A stretch of DNA of 64,000 nucleotides from Theodoxus fluviatilis (Eukaryota > Mollusca > Gastropoda > Cycloneritida > Neritidae), in assembly GCA_034096865.1 (NCBI GenBank), contig JAWQFJ010002797.1, positions 116,093 through 180,092 on the forward strand. Direction: 5' to 3'. The position numbers and the translations under genes are program-made. Every line of letters starts with the position of its first letter. The first letter of the stretch is position 1. Shown here one piece after another: positions 34,166 to 46,890 of this stretch. The notes beneath the pieces were generated by a model. That model was not told the origin of the DNA. It worked only from the letters and a program-made list of their open reading frames with translations, and searched no databases.

Positions 34166-35045
34166 TAAACGTTGAGGGTTACAAGCGTCCACCTGGGCTA
34201 AATGGAGAGTCTAGACATAGAGCTATGTGGTCTAGGTAGGCGGACATTCTGAATTTGGTTTGTTTGGCCGCCATGATACTTTTCAAAATGGCCGCCACAA
34301 TCTACACTTTTCTTTATATCTCAGCTAGTATTTGGGATAAAATCAAAAACATGGAGTCAATTCCTATGTTTTGCATGATGACAAAGTCAATTGTGGCCAA
34401 AAAATAACCCTAGCATTCACATTTTCTATCAAAAATTAAATATTTGACAAAATAGCTAGGCGATATACGAATTCGGTAAGTATTATCTTTCTGAATTTGC
34501 TATCTTAAGCAATGTATATCAGTGTGGTCTGGATGAAATGTTTACTACTAGAACAATGTAGTTTAGGTGGGTGGATATTCTAAATTTGCTTTGGATGGCC
34601 ATGATGACAGATTTAAAACGGCTGCCAACATCGGGATTGGCGTAAAACTGCCTCACGAGTTCGTATAGGTAGATTGGCAAACAAAACAACCATGTCTATG
34701 TGATTTGGCAAGAAAAGTACAAGTATGCTGTAACACATAGGAATGGAGTGGTACTTTGCAGTGGTCGGGGCTCATTTTAAACAAAACAATATTTTCATGT
34801 GCACATGTTGTATTTCCATTTGAAATTGTGCATTGAATTTCTTGGCAATCAACATTGCAGAAACAAAGTTTACTCCATGTTGCTCAGGAGAATAACAAAT
34901 AAAAACCAACGATTTGAAGAAAATACACACACTGGGTGATGATATAAACTGAACATTTTAATACTTCTGAAATATCAACGATACTGCTTAGCATGCTTAT
35001 CATGGTAATTATGCACTTTCAGTACACAACAACTCTGACTCTTCA
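34166..35045 (+). repeat. left 880-bp inverted repeat arm
   Basis: Inverted counterpart of 37499-38378; by eye the arms align throughout with scattered single differences (for example around 34880-34895). It includes AATGGCCGCCA-type and TTTGACAAAATAGC segments. No coding signal is evident in the arm. Confidence 0.85.
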
Positions 35046-37360
35046 GCTGTGTCTGCACGAAGGACAGTGTCGTTGGACACAGAATGGCCAGCAACATGAA
35101 GGAGACGAACAAGGTATTTTGATCTTGTGGCTTGGTGCACTGTGAGACCAATGCCCAGATGCTTGGGCGTCATTTTTTGTCTTCTTGATGTTGTGAAGAC
35201 AATATCTTGACATATGATATGATCCAACGGTATCACAGGAATGGCAATGTGATGATTCCAAGGAATTTCCTGCACGGAACAGGCAAAGGATATGAGGCAA
35301 ATGACAACATTGACATTCTTGAGGAAACTCTGAGTGGCACAGGGAAATTTCATGCCAGCCAGTACATCGCTCTCCGACGCAAAGCACCACTGGAGCCAGA
35401 AATGGACATTCAGATAAAGACAGCTTTTCCAAAAGTTGTTCATGCACCTGCTGAGATGACAAACCTGCAAAACATCAACATGACCAATACAAAGCCAGAA
35501 CCTGTATTTGCACAATGTGCAGGAAGCATGTTATTTGCCAAATCACCAGAAAATCGCCGAGGCAAACACACAGGACCTAGCATGGATCATGGTAGACAGC
35601 ACCAGCCAGATGATCAGGTTGTTCCAGGTTGGAGTGGTTTCAACCAGAAGGTGAGCACTTGTGATCCACCACTGACAGAAGTTGGTCCAATGCCAATCCT
35701 GAATTCCCCAGCCCACGAATTCCCCACAGTATGAACCGTCATGCAGAACTGCAAATCAATGACTGAGAAGCTTGGAGAGAAATACACGGTGATCACTTTT
35801 GATGAGCAGATGTACTCAAAAGCGAAGATGTTACAGTGGGACCAACTGGACAGCTGTAAGGACTTGGTCATCATGCTAGGAGGGTTCCACACCTCAAAGA
35901 ACGTCTGCAAAGTTGTGGGGAAGTACATGGATTCATCAGGCATAGCAAACATCTGGGTAGAAAGTGGCGTACTTGGTGAGGTGACAGCTGAGAACATCAT
36001 TGACGGAAAAGGTTGAAATAGAGCCATTCGCGTACACAAACTCACAGTGGAAGCTCTGTGGTCCATTCTTTGGGAGCGCTTCAAAGAATGGGTCACAGAG
36101 AATGAGAAGACGGTCAATGGAAGCCTCCAGAATGCAGCAAAAAGAGTCGCTCAAGGCTTTGCCAATAAAGATGACCAAGACATCCAGTCATCCCTGGAGA
36201 ATCTGTTGTCCTCCATTGAGGAAGTCAAAGTCTTGTTTGATGAGTTTGAATCTTCCTCTTCGGAACATGCAACCTACCAGTACTAGAGGACCTACATGAA
36301 ACTAGTCTCAATTCTGTTGAGATTCACTCGGTCTCTCCGCAATGGCGACTGGGAACTGTTTCTATCATCATTCGCTGAGATGCTTCCATGGTTCGGAGCG
36401 TTTGATCACTTTCATTATACCCGTTGGGGGACAGTCTTTCTGGCGGACATGAAGATGCTTCCGATGACAGCGCCTGAGGTGCACCTGGGCTTCTTGGCCG
36501 GCGACTTTGTCACCAAAGAAACGAAACAACTTTTCAACCAGATCGCAGATGATCAAGCGATGAAACACGTCAACAAAACTGGAAAGTCGCTGGAGGACTT
36601 GTTGGCATTACAAGAACAGACACAGCCAGGGACAGGTGGTCTCTGACACTCAGCGCAAGATCTCAGCTGGCTAAGGACACTGAGGCCATGTTTGGCCTGT
36701 CAAGTGTTGATGATGAAGATGACGAGCACGACTGTGCGCACAAGGCCTTCGGGGAAAAGAGGTTGAAACAGGATCAAGATGATCTACAGAAACTCATCAA
36801 CTTGTTTCAGACATTCAACCCCTTTGCTCACCCATCACCCGACCTGATTTCACTCACAACTTGTGACGTTGCCAGTGATGTTGTGAAACATGACTTGCTA
36901 ACAGCAGAAGAAACAGGAAATGAAGTCGTCCCAGAGTTTGTGCAAAAAAGATTTGTCCTGAAAGAGACCCTTTTCCATGACAGGATCAAAACCAAGAAAC
37001 TCTGCACCTTGGAGAGCATGTACACACTGTAGTCAACAGTGGATGGAAGCTGGTCACAAAGGAGAATGCAGACGTGATTGAGCCCATCCTGCTGAGTCGT
37101 GCACCCACAACTGATACAAGACAACTTTTTCTCGAGCTCATAGATTGTGGCTGCACATCGTGTTCTACAAGACGCTGCAGCTGTTGGTCCAGTGGACAGT
37201 GATGCACAAGAGCATGCCGATGCAAAGACTGCAGAAATCCCCACACTTTGACAGGGCTACGCAACTGAGCCTTGAAATACCACTTTGTGCCTGAGAAACT
37301 AGTGTTCTGCTTCCATAGAGGCATGTAGCCTGCCATACTCGGTGATCCAGAAACGACAAA
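35046..37360 (+). pseudogene. uncharacterised transposon-borne protein with C-terminal CXC motif, N-terminal part inverted
   Basis: Plus-strand coding blocks run from about 35207 with single stops or shifts between them. They include NVMIPRNFLHG, NDNIDILEETLSGTGKFHASQ, VITFDEQMYSKA, LVIMLGGFHT, WVESGVLGEVTAENII, GDWELFLSSFAEMLPWF, HFHYTRWGTVF and FLAGDFVTKET. Near the end (about 37136-37235) is a cysteine cluster CGCTSC...RRCSC...CTRACRCKDC resembling a tesmin/TSO1 CXC domain. I recall such proteins as large, uncharacterised, repeated families in cnidarians and molluscs, probably transposon-encoded. The expected upstream block (QDIVFTTSRRQKMTPKH, LVRLLHVAGHSVS) is present, but on the minus strand at about 35046-35220, so that part is inverted. 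No DDE or other nuclease motif was recognised. Confidence 0.5.
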
Positions 37361-37498
37361 TCGTTTCTTATAATGTTATATACACATTATTGTGCCATCA
37401 TCACATGTTCATTGCTGAAAAGGGAAACCTAACGAGTGTAATGCATAAATGTTTGTGCATTATGTTGTACTTTGGTGTTTGAAACTGTTCTTATGTAT

Positions 37499-38378
37499 TG
37501 AAGAGTCAGAGTTGTTGTGTACTGAAAGTGCATAATTACCATGATAAGCATGCTAAGCAGTATCGTTGATATTTCAGAAGTATTAAAATGTTCAGTTTAT
37601 ATCATCACCCATTGTGTGTATTTTCTTCAAATCGTTGATTTGTATTTGTTATTCTCCAAAGCAACACGGAGTAAACTTTGTTTCTGCAATGTTGATTGCC
37701 AAGAAATGCAATGCACAATTTCAAATGGAAATACAACATGTGCACATGAAAATATTGTTTTGTTTAAAATGAGCCCCGACCACTGCAAAGTACCACTCCA
37801 TTCCTATGTGTTACAGCATACTTGTACTTTTCTTGCCAAATCACATAGACATGGTTGTTTTGTTTGCCAATCTACCTATACGAACTCCTGAGGCAGTTTT
37901 ACGCCAATCCCGATGTTGGCAGCCGTTTTAAATCTGTCATCATGACCATCCAAAGCAAATTTAGAATATCCACCCACCTAAACTACATTGTTCTAGTAGT
38001 AAACATTTCATCCAGACCACACTGATATGCATTGCTTAAGATAGCAAATTCAGAAAGATAATACTTACCGAATTCGTATATCGCCTAGCTATTTTGTCAA
38101 ATATTTAATTTTTGATAGAAAATGTGAATGCTAGGGTTATTTTTTGGCCACAATTGACTTTGTCATCATGCAAAACATAGGAATTGACTCCATGTTTTTG
38201 ATTTTATCCCAAATATTAGCTGAGATATATAGAAAAGTGTAGATTGTGGCGGCCATTTTGAAAAGTGTCATGGCGGCCAAACAAACCAAATTCAGAATGT
38301 CCGCCTACCTAGACCACATAGCTCTATGTCTAGACTCTCCATTTAGCCCAGGTGGACGCTTGTAACCCTCAACGTTTA
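37499..38378 (-). repeat. right 880-bp inverted repeat arm
   Basis: Inverted copy of 34166-35045 with the same length. Its inner edge lies about 140 bp beyond the end of the coding blocks. Confidence 0.85.
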
Positions 38379-41300
38379 GCATGTTACACTTTTCTGAACT
38401 CAGCTACCCGACTATAGTAAGCTCTCCTCCAGGACTCCCATTCGCAAGATGTGGGAGATGGTGCGGAAGATCTAGGGGAAGTTCGTTTCTTCTTCCGTCT
38501 CTCATCTGTCCGTTGATGGGAGGACTGTCGACTCCTCACCTGAGATTGCTGATGCTCTGGCTGCCACCTTTTCTCGTAACTCGTCTATTTCCTTCTGTAA
38601 TCCGTCTTTCAAACGGAACAAGGCGGAGCGGGTAGAGGATGGCCTCAGGTTCGAGTCTCACAACTCTGAAGTTTAGAGTGTGCCTTTTTCTCTGCGGGAG
38701 CTTCTCAACTCGTTGAAAAACGCCCATGATACTTCTCCTGGTCCTGATGGCTTCATTGTTAGATACTCAAGCATCTGCCTAAGCCGTCGCTCCAGTTGTT
38801 ACTTGAGATTTTTAATACTATTTGGTCTTCGGGTTCTTTCCCACCTTCGTGGCGGGAGTCTATTGCCGTTCCGGTTCTCAAACTGGGTAAAGATCCTAAC
38901 GACCCTGTAAGTTACCGTCCAATATCCCTCAGAAGTTGCGTCTGCAAGACCCTAGAGTGAATGATTAACGCCCATCTTGTCTGGTTCCTGGAGAAGCATG
39001 GGGTCCTCAGTGACGTCCAGTGCGGTTTCAGGAGGCGGGAAGCACGGCTGATCCTCTCGTTCGTCTTAAGAGCCTTGTGCAGGACGCTTTTTTGCGTCTT
39101 GAACATTGTGTGGGTGAATTTTTCGACCTCGAGAAGACGTACGACATCACCTGGAGATATGACATCTTGTCCAATCTCCACGCCATGTATCATCGGGGTC
39201 GACTCCCACATTTTATATGTAATTTCCTGTGTAATCGCTCGTTTTGAGTCCAAGTTGGACCGGTTTTGTCAGAGTGCTATCCCCAGGAAATGGGTGTCCT
39301 TCAGGGCAGCATTCTGAACGTGACTCTTCAGCGTGAAGAACAACGGTATTGTGAAGTGTCTTCCTCCCGGAATTAACTCATTTTTATATGTGGATGATTT
39401 TCTAATCTTTTGCCATGCCAGGAGCATGGATCTTATTGAGAGGCAGCTGCGACTGTCTCTCAACCATCTTGTGGATTGGTGGGGTTCGAACGGTTTTTAA
39501 TTTTCTTCATCGAAAACTGTGTGCATGCACGTTTGTGCATGTTGCAGATTACACCCTTATGCTGTTTTGCTTCTAGTTGCATTTCCTTTACCTGTCGTGG
39601 AGGAAACCAAGTTTCTTGGAATCCTCTTCGACAGACATTTAACTTTGATACGGTATCTTAAATATTTACGTATCAAATGTACCAAGGCACTCAACCTACT
39701 TTGAGTTGTTGCTCACTCCCACTGGGGAGGAGGTATCAGTGTTTTAATACTCCACTATTGTGCCTTGGTATGCTCCAAACTAGATTATGGTTGTTTTGTG
39801 TATGGGTCAGCTCTCAAGTCGTACTTGTCGATGCTTGACCCAATACACCATCAGGGTTTACGATCAATCCTCGGTGCCTTTCCGCACCTCTCCTGTGGAG
39901 AGTTTATATGTGGAGGCACGCAAGCCTCCACTTCATTTACGTAGGCGCAAGCTTGCGTTACAATACATTCTTCTTGTAAGTTCTAACCCAACCAATCCTA
40001 CGTATCCTTGTGTTGTCCGGCCGAAGATTTCGCACCTTTACGCGGCTAAGCCCAGCTGTAATCCCCCGTTGGGGATACGAGTTGAGGAAGATATGGTGGC
40101 GGTGAACGTTTGGCTGGACAAACGTTTTACCTCTCCTTTGTATCTGTAACCACCGTGGCTCATACCTGAGCCTGTTGTTTTAATTCATCTGGCAAAATTT
40201 GTCAAGAGTGCTGCCCTCCTTCACACTTACAAGAGTGAATTCCGTGAAATTTGTTTATCGAAATATGCAGTTTTTTACCCACTATATACAGATGGTTCTA
40301 AAGACGGAGATCGTGTGGCGGTAGCTGTTGTCGCCCGCGACTCCGTCTTCTGCTTTCGCCTTCCGGATGGGACTTCGATCTACTCTGCAGAGCTTAGTGC
40401 ACTTGAGGCCGCTCTTGGCGTAGTCCAGAGCAAGAGACTGACACGAGCCCTTGTGGTCTCTGACTCGCTATCGGCCTTACAGGCTCTGCGGGCAAGAGAG
40501 ATTTCCCATCCTTATTCGTTTGACATATTTGTTCATCTGTGTCGACTACAGTATGGGGGCACTGAGGTCGCCTTCTCTTGGGTCCCTAGCCATATGGGCC
40601 TCCTGGGGAACGAGAGAGGAGATCATGCTGCCAAGTCTGCTCTCTCCCTTCCCATGTCCCAGGGCAGGATCCCCGCGGACGACCTGGTACCCCGTATTAC
40701 TAAATACATTTCTAACCTGTGTCAGGCCGATTGTGGCGGCAGGGCACATGACAAACGTCACGAAAAAGCTTCTGTGTGGGGTGAGCGACTCTACCCCACA
40801 TCGCTCACGAGAAGAAAGTTGTGCTCTGCCGTTCCCAGATCGGCCATTCTGTTCTGACCCACTCCTATTTGTTGCGGTCGGAGCCTCCACCGGAGTGCCA
40901 CACCTGCCAGTGCAAGCTCACCATGCAGCACGTTCTGGTGGAGTGCCCTCGACTTGCTCATCTACGGAGTGGGTGAAGCAGTCTGTCAGACATTCATAAA
41001 GATCCTCTAGCTGTGATAAAAATGTAAATAGATTCTGAGTAATATTTTCGTTTAAGAGTCGTACTATGTCTTCATTGTTTTCGATACTTCTCCACTTACC
41101 TCTTCTGAGGTAAGGTTTAAATGCTCATTTTTATTCAGTGGAAGTATGTTGTGGCCTTGAATGGCCTTCACGGCTGATGAGCCCTTGGGCTCCATCCACC
41201 TATCCTTTAGTGCTTTGTCGGTGACGATGGAAATCGAGATGTGAATTGTTGCCCTTTCGCCCTTAATAATTTTTCGTGTTTGTAGGCCCTACACAGCCTT

Positions 41301-41465
41301 TGCTGGCTGGTGGGCAGTGGGACTCGATTTAATAGATTTCATGTCACTAGTTAGGTGAACTGTATGAGACCTCACTGTCGTGAAAAGTGTTAATACCTTG
41401 TTAAAGATGGGTGTTCTTCAACGTTGTGGCCTTATATAGCCTACACGTTTGATAGGCCCTTTAAC

Positions 41466-41810
41466 TCCATCTATCCATCCATCCATCCATCCCTTCCATC
41501 CACATCATTCATCCATTCCATCCCTACATTCCATCCATCGAATCCCCATCATCCATCCATCCATCCATCAAATCCATCCATCCATCTCATCCCTCCATCC
41601 CATCCCTCACATCCACAACATCCATCCATCCATCCATGCCATCCATATCATCCATCCATCCATCCATTACTCCCTCCCATCCCTTCCATCCACATCATCC
41701 ATCCATCCACAATCAATCCATTCGTTGACAATCAATCCATCCGTTCACAATCAATCTATCCCTCCACAGTCAATCCTTTCCTCTACAATCCCTCCCTCCC
41801 TCCCGCCATC
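41466..41810. repeat. (ATCC)n-type microsatellite
   Basis: ATCC/CATC repeats beginning at the LINE 3' end, probably grown from its terminal repeat. They merge into the 27-bp satellite on the right. Confidence 0.85.
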
Positions 41811-41811
41811 T

Positions 41812-42254
41812 GCAACATCCATGCCACGAATGCCATCTGCATCATCCATGCCACAATGCCATCTGTATCATACAATGCCACAATGCCATCCGCAACATCC
41901 ATGCCACCCATGCCATCTGCATCATACATGCCACCCTTGCCATCTGAATCATCCATGACACCCATGCCACCCATGCCATCTGCATCATCCAAGCCACCCA
42001 TGCCATCTGCATCATCCATGCCACCCATGCAATCTGCATCATCCATGCCACCCATGCAATCTGCATCATCCATGCCACCCATGCAATCTGCATCATGCAT
42101 ACCACAATGCCATCTGCATCATCCATGCCACAATGCCATCTGCATTATCCATGCCACAATGTCGTCCGCATCATCCATGCCACCCATGCAATCTGCATCA
42201 TCCATGCCACAATGCCATCTGCATCATCCATGCCACCCATGCAATCTGTATCAC
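41812..42254. repeat. 27-bp satellite, left part
   Basis: Tandem units of 27 bp built from ATGCCACCC, ATGCCATCTG and CATCATCC (nine codons, for example MPPMPSASS). The array is cut at ATCAC by the large LTR element and continues at 51873. Confidence 0.9.
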
Positions 42255-45200
42255 TGTCGCGTGTATACCTCTATTTTTGCTAAATGTTGTTTTGCGATGC
42301 AACACTCTCAGCCTCGAGGAACGACATAGTCGTCCTAAAGGAGAGGAGCAAATTGATATACAAAGTTTACAACTAAACTTTACCACCACGCCTTGGGGGG
42401 ACACAACAGTCATAAGATGGAACAAGTGAAGAATGACCACTGACTCAGGGATAAAATAAACAAAGTTTAATTCAAAATACAAGTTCCCTCAGATCACTGC
42501 ACGGGGCAGTGATCAACAAGACATCCCACAGCGGAAACAAGATGGTGGGGCACTTCCGCTGTGGAAGTCAAGCCTAAAAAATATACCCAACAACAACTAC
42601 AACAATCACCCACAACGAGGTGATTCACAAACCCCCAAAACACATGAGAAAAATCAGCCACAAGTAACTCTGTCCCCATTCCCCTAAAAATATTAGCCCC
42701 ACTTCAATGCTAAACAGAAGTGGCTAAAGTTCCACACTGGACAATTGACGTCAAAACGTTAAGTTACACAGAATATTTAGAACTATTCAAACTCCTTCTA
42801 AATAACTCTCCCACTCAGAACTTCTAAGTTAGTGCTGCAGGGATCAGTCTACTCTCACTAGACTGTCCAAGGAAAACGTCCCCTCTCACAGGACAATTAA
42901 ATGAAGTAATCCCCTCTCACAGGATCACACATAAAAAATACGCTCCAGTACACAGCACAGGGACACTGGTCAACTCCGCACTTCTAGTTAGAGAGATCGG
43001 GGAGGCACTCGCCTCGACCCAGTCAATGCTGTGACCCCTAGGTCACGAGCATCCCCGCAGACATCCCAGAACCTACGTAGTTGCCAGTCCCCTGCACTGC
43101 ACACAAGCGCTCACTCTGCTACAAGTATGAGACACTCCCACTACTCTCAGGAGAAAGATAAGGCGACCCCAACGGGTCAAACTAACCCCACCATTCTCCT
43201 AGGAGACAGCAGAGCGTCCCCACCATTCACAAGTTAATACTAGTAACTGCAGTAAATCTTGAATGAGTTAAGAACACCCAATCCCTAAAGAAATACCATT
43301 ACAAATACTTTGCTCTCTCTTCCGCAAAGCTAAAACACCCCCAAACATAGTTACAGCACTTTGCTGGAATATTAACTACTGGGAAGCCACGCCCCTCTTT
43401 CACTCGGCGGCGGCTTGCACTGAACTCGCTCTGGCTAGGGTCTCGCTTAACCACAACAACGCCGCATTCCACTCTTCCTCCCTCTAGCTGCCACGGCTCC
43501 AGCCAATCACTCGCTCTCTAGCGCGCGACAGCTATACACAACAGGATGAGTGAAAGAAAACGACAGGGGCATGCTCTTACCCTTTGCAGTCCAGATCCGG
43601 TTCCTGGAATGCTCTTAATTGTAACACACACAGCACCACCTCACTTTAAACCCTCCTAGAGAGAGAGATCGGGAAGGCAGACGCCTCGACCTAGTCGATG
43701 CTGTGACCCAAAGGGCACAGGCACCCCCGCACATGCTCTAGAATACACCTAGGGTTATTACGAGTAGGAGTCCGTTCCTCACTCGATAGAGGCTTACTGA
43801 CTAAGCTCGAAGCTTACACGGTCAGTCATTGGAAAGCTAATTTCAACACACATGGGGCTATTCACTATGGGTAGGAGTCCGTCCCTCACCTGATAGGAGT
43901 ACACTGACAAGCTCACAGCTTAACACAGTCAGTCGTTGAAAAGCTAATTCCAATACACGTAGGGTTATTCACGATCAGATCAAATCAGTCTCAGTGAGGT
44001 CTACTCCATTCAAGTCAATTGAATCAGTCGGTCTACCTCTACTGAACTCGTTGCTTAATTCTCTAACAACCAAGGCTGCTCCCCTCGCTGCTCTCTGCAG
44101 AGGAGGGTCACAAGCGTTCTGACCACCCTGCTTAGAATTCGATTAAGAATCTAAATGTCTACGCTCAAGGTACCCCACACCTTAATTACAGAGCTAGACT
44201 AAATACACTCACTGTGTATGGGAAAGACTGCGTCCAGCCTCCTTTTTTCTACCCCCTGAGGCTGTAGAAGGAATCACTTACAATGATACCTGACACTCAG
44301 GTTTCCCTGAGCCCTCTGCCATCTCGTTCCATCTCAGGAAGAAGAAGGTCAGAGTTTGTAGTGATACGCACTACTTTCTCTACTCCTTGCGGCCGTAGAA
44401 GGAAATCACTTCTAATGACACCTGACACTCAGGTTTCCCTGAGCCCTCCGCCATCTCGTTCCGTCTCAGGAAGAAGAAAGTCGGAGTTTGTAGTGATCTG
44501 CACTACGCAAGACAAGAACTTGCAGACCGGGACTTTCCCGTCTTTGAGAAGATTGCACCCTCTGTGCGATGAAGAACTGTTCACAAGTAGACGCTGATAC
44601 ACGCTCAGCGTCTGGGTAGAGTCTAGGAAACTCTATCAGCAGGATGGTAGCAGGTCATCCAGTCATCATCCGTCGCTATCTGCTCCACGGAGATGCCATC
44701 CGTGAACCAGCAAACCCTCTTTATAGCCTGAAAACATAAAGACCCAGCCTAATGAGACTCTATTCTTTTCCCTCAATGAATTCTTCATAGAATTTACTCG
44801 AATTAGGGTGAACTGCCCTAGCTTACTACATCAGAGAAAACTTCCCCGCGCCCCAACAAGACAAATCCCTTTTAAACAACCATCCCCTGCTTGAAATGGA
44901 TTTATGATTAATACCACACGTGGACAGGGCTTTATCCGTCTCTCTCTTAGAGAATGAGTTTAACTAAAACACAATTTGAGCGCTTTAACACGTCTTCCCT
45001 CTCGCTCTTATTTTAACCATCATTTTCTCAACAAGGCGAAATGAATGAATGGAACTCCACGTTACCTCAACTAGGCTGTGGACCTTCCAGAACGAATCCC
45101 TGTCAAATACCATCCAAGTTAGCCTTCTTTATCTCAGCAGAGATAAACTTTCGAAATGAGTGGAACTTCGCCTGGCCGCGCCTAGGCGGCCGCGGCACGG

Positions 45201-45615
45201 CGGGGAGGCAAGCTGCCACCCCGCCCGCCTCGTATCGTGGATGATTCGGACTGCCCGACAACGCGCAATCATAAGCGGGATCCCCCTTTTGTCACGTGGC
45301 CCTAGGCCAATCAGGATCCATATCCCAGAATATTAATGACCGTGGTGTAGCCCCCGTACATGCGATGCGCATTGCGACAATAATACGTAACCCCAGGCAA
45401 CTGCCATCTCAGCACAAATGGTGGCTGGAAAAGCTCGCGACCTCTCATGCCCCGACCTACTGGCTCTGGGGTCACTGGCCCGTCAGTCATATCACACGAG
45501 CTCTGTGCCCATAGCAAGCTCTAAGCCCTATCTCCGAGCACTTACGCTACAGTGCAACCCATGCACTTTCACTCACACTAATTACTTATCACCCACTCGT
45601 CGCTTCCAAGCGACA
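42255..45615 (-). repeat. 3' LTR (left copy), 3361 bp
   Basis: Direct repeat of 48514-51872. I see two one-base length differences (near 42448 and 42697), and the short open frames in both copies translate identically. Inside the LTR are two tandem duplications: about 118 bp at about 43755-43975 and about 122 bp at about 44270-44510. The twin short open frames are not convincing genes. Confidence 0.9.
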
Positions 45616-46675
45616 GGCCTTCCCGCTTAACTACAGACTACAGTCTGCACCTAGTGCAAACTTCTTCACCCGACACCCCTCGACCACTCGTACAGGGACT
45701 CTCACCCTAGTACACACACACGGTAGCTCTTCACAAGCATACCTGGACGTGATTAACAAATCACATGACAACAACCCCTCAAGGGTTACGTATAGGGACT
45801 CTAGATGGCGCGTAGGACAGCCCCACACCCTAGGGGAAAAGAAGGCGGGCTCCAACAGGCCGTGCAAGACACCCCCAGACCCCCGTCAGGCAGTGAGGTG
45901 TCCCACCCCCTTCTAGGACGCACGCCACAGGACAATGCAATTCCCACAGGAACGCATCAGCACACGCTCACATTCTCCGCATGCGCTCATAGTCCTTCTT
46001 GTTGTCACAAGGAACAACTGCCCTCGGCAGTAACAACCAAACACCCCCTCCCTCCAGGAGGATAACCGCCTCTCCCATAACAGCCCTGTCATACCTTAGG
46101 ACGCAACTGTTACAACTAACAGAGGTAGACAAACACGGGCGCTACACAACACATACCAGTCGCTTGCACTCCCTCACTAGGACAAATGCTAGCAGACGGC
46201 ATAACTCTGTACACTCACATGTACACTGCACCCTCAGCTCGGTCACACCGACTCTCACAGAGCGCACACAATGACAGCGGGGCATACACCCCCACTAGCG
46301 CACACGACGGCGCGTTGGCCACACGGGCCTACAGAGTGCACACAACGGTGCAGTAGCCCCAGGCTACAGAGAACACAGGACGGTGCTGGCCCTAGGCCAC
46401 AGAGCGCACACAGCGGTGCTGGCAACACAGGCCCCAGGGTCTCACCCTGACTCTGTCTCTAACTCTGTCTATGACTATGATTAAGCCTCTGTCACACCTC
46501 CAGACAAACTGTCCTAACACACGGAAGTGGACAACACAGGCATTACATCATACTAGGAAGGTGCGCAGGGTAACCTCACCCCCTCAGGAGGAAAGAGAGC
46601 GGGTCCCAAGCGGACCGTGCCTACACCCTCAGCCTCTCTGAGTGTGAGGCACCCCTCACGCAGCCGACCTCTATC

Positions 46676-46890
46676 TGTCTATCCAAACTCCGCCCGTTAG
46701 GGTATAAGGATATAATCTTTCTATCCAAACTCCGCCCGTTAGGGTATAAGGATATAATCTCTGTCTATCCAAACTCCGCCCATTAGGGTATAAGGATATA
46801 ATCTTTCTATCCAAACTCCGCCCATTAGGGTATAAGGATATAATCTTTCTATCCAAACTCCGCCCGTTAGGGTATAAGGATATAATCTTT
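46676..46890. repeat. five tandem units of about 42 bp
   Basis: Five units beginning CTATCCAAACTCCGCCC and ending GGATATAATCT, within the internal region of the LTR element. They differ mainly by CCCATT/CCCGTT and a short insertion. Confidence 0.9.

Larger units (their letters stand above)
34166..38378. mobile_element. 4.2-kb DNA transposon with 880-bp terminal inverted repeats
   Basis: The ends are exact inverted copies beginning TAAACGTTGAGGGTTAC. A GC dinucleotide flanks both sides (34164-34165 and 38379-38380), so either a 2-bp duplication or a GC-TAAACG terminus without duplication is possible. Skipping the element restores the LINE frame as KKWDACYTFLNSATR, proving it is a mobile insertion. 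The interior carries a decayed protein that I cannot assign to a transposase superfamily. Confidence 0.85.
33133..41000 (+). pseudogene. I-like LINE ORF2 (endonuclease, RT, RNase H)
   Basis: The start MSTVVWWNCQG overlaps the ORF1 stop. Endonuclease pieces include WDFNGHKRLWGG and DSHGSDYFPVVL (catalytic SD pair, usual His replaced by Tyr). RT pieces follow the nested element: DTSPGPDGF (about 38740) and YVDDFLIFCHA (about 39390), all in shifting frames. The RNase H domain is the best preserved: YTDGSKDGD (about 40285), AELSALEAAL, VVSDSLSALQAL and SWVPSHMGLLGNERGDHAA supply the acidic residues. A Cys/His stretch (CHTCQCKL...HVLVECP) closes the protein near 40960. The nested transposon at 34166-38378 splits the frame between KKWDA and CYTFLNS. 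Confidence 0.75.
31372..41480 (+). mobile_element. I-clade-like LINE with RNase H, split by a 4.2-kb transposon
   Basis: Leader (about 31372-31959), ORF1 (31960-33136), ORF2 (33133 to about 41000) and a 3' UTR whose last part, GGCCTTATATAGCC...CTCCATCTATCC, runs into ATCC repeats at about 41466. Subtracting the nested element (34166-38378) leaves about 5.9 kb, a normal LINE size. RNase H downstream of the RT puts it near I/Nimb-type LINEs. Many stops and frameshifts show age. Confidence 0.8.

Noticed and set aside
35009..35515. Single minus-strand gene across the left part of the CXC element
   Set aside because: Only the portion up to about 35220 makes sense on the minus strand; beyond it the plus strand carries the coherent blocks, so this is an inverted fragment, not a gene.
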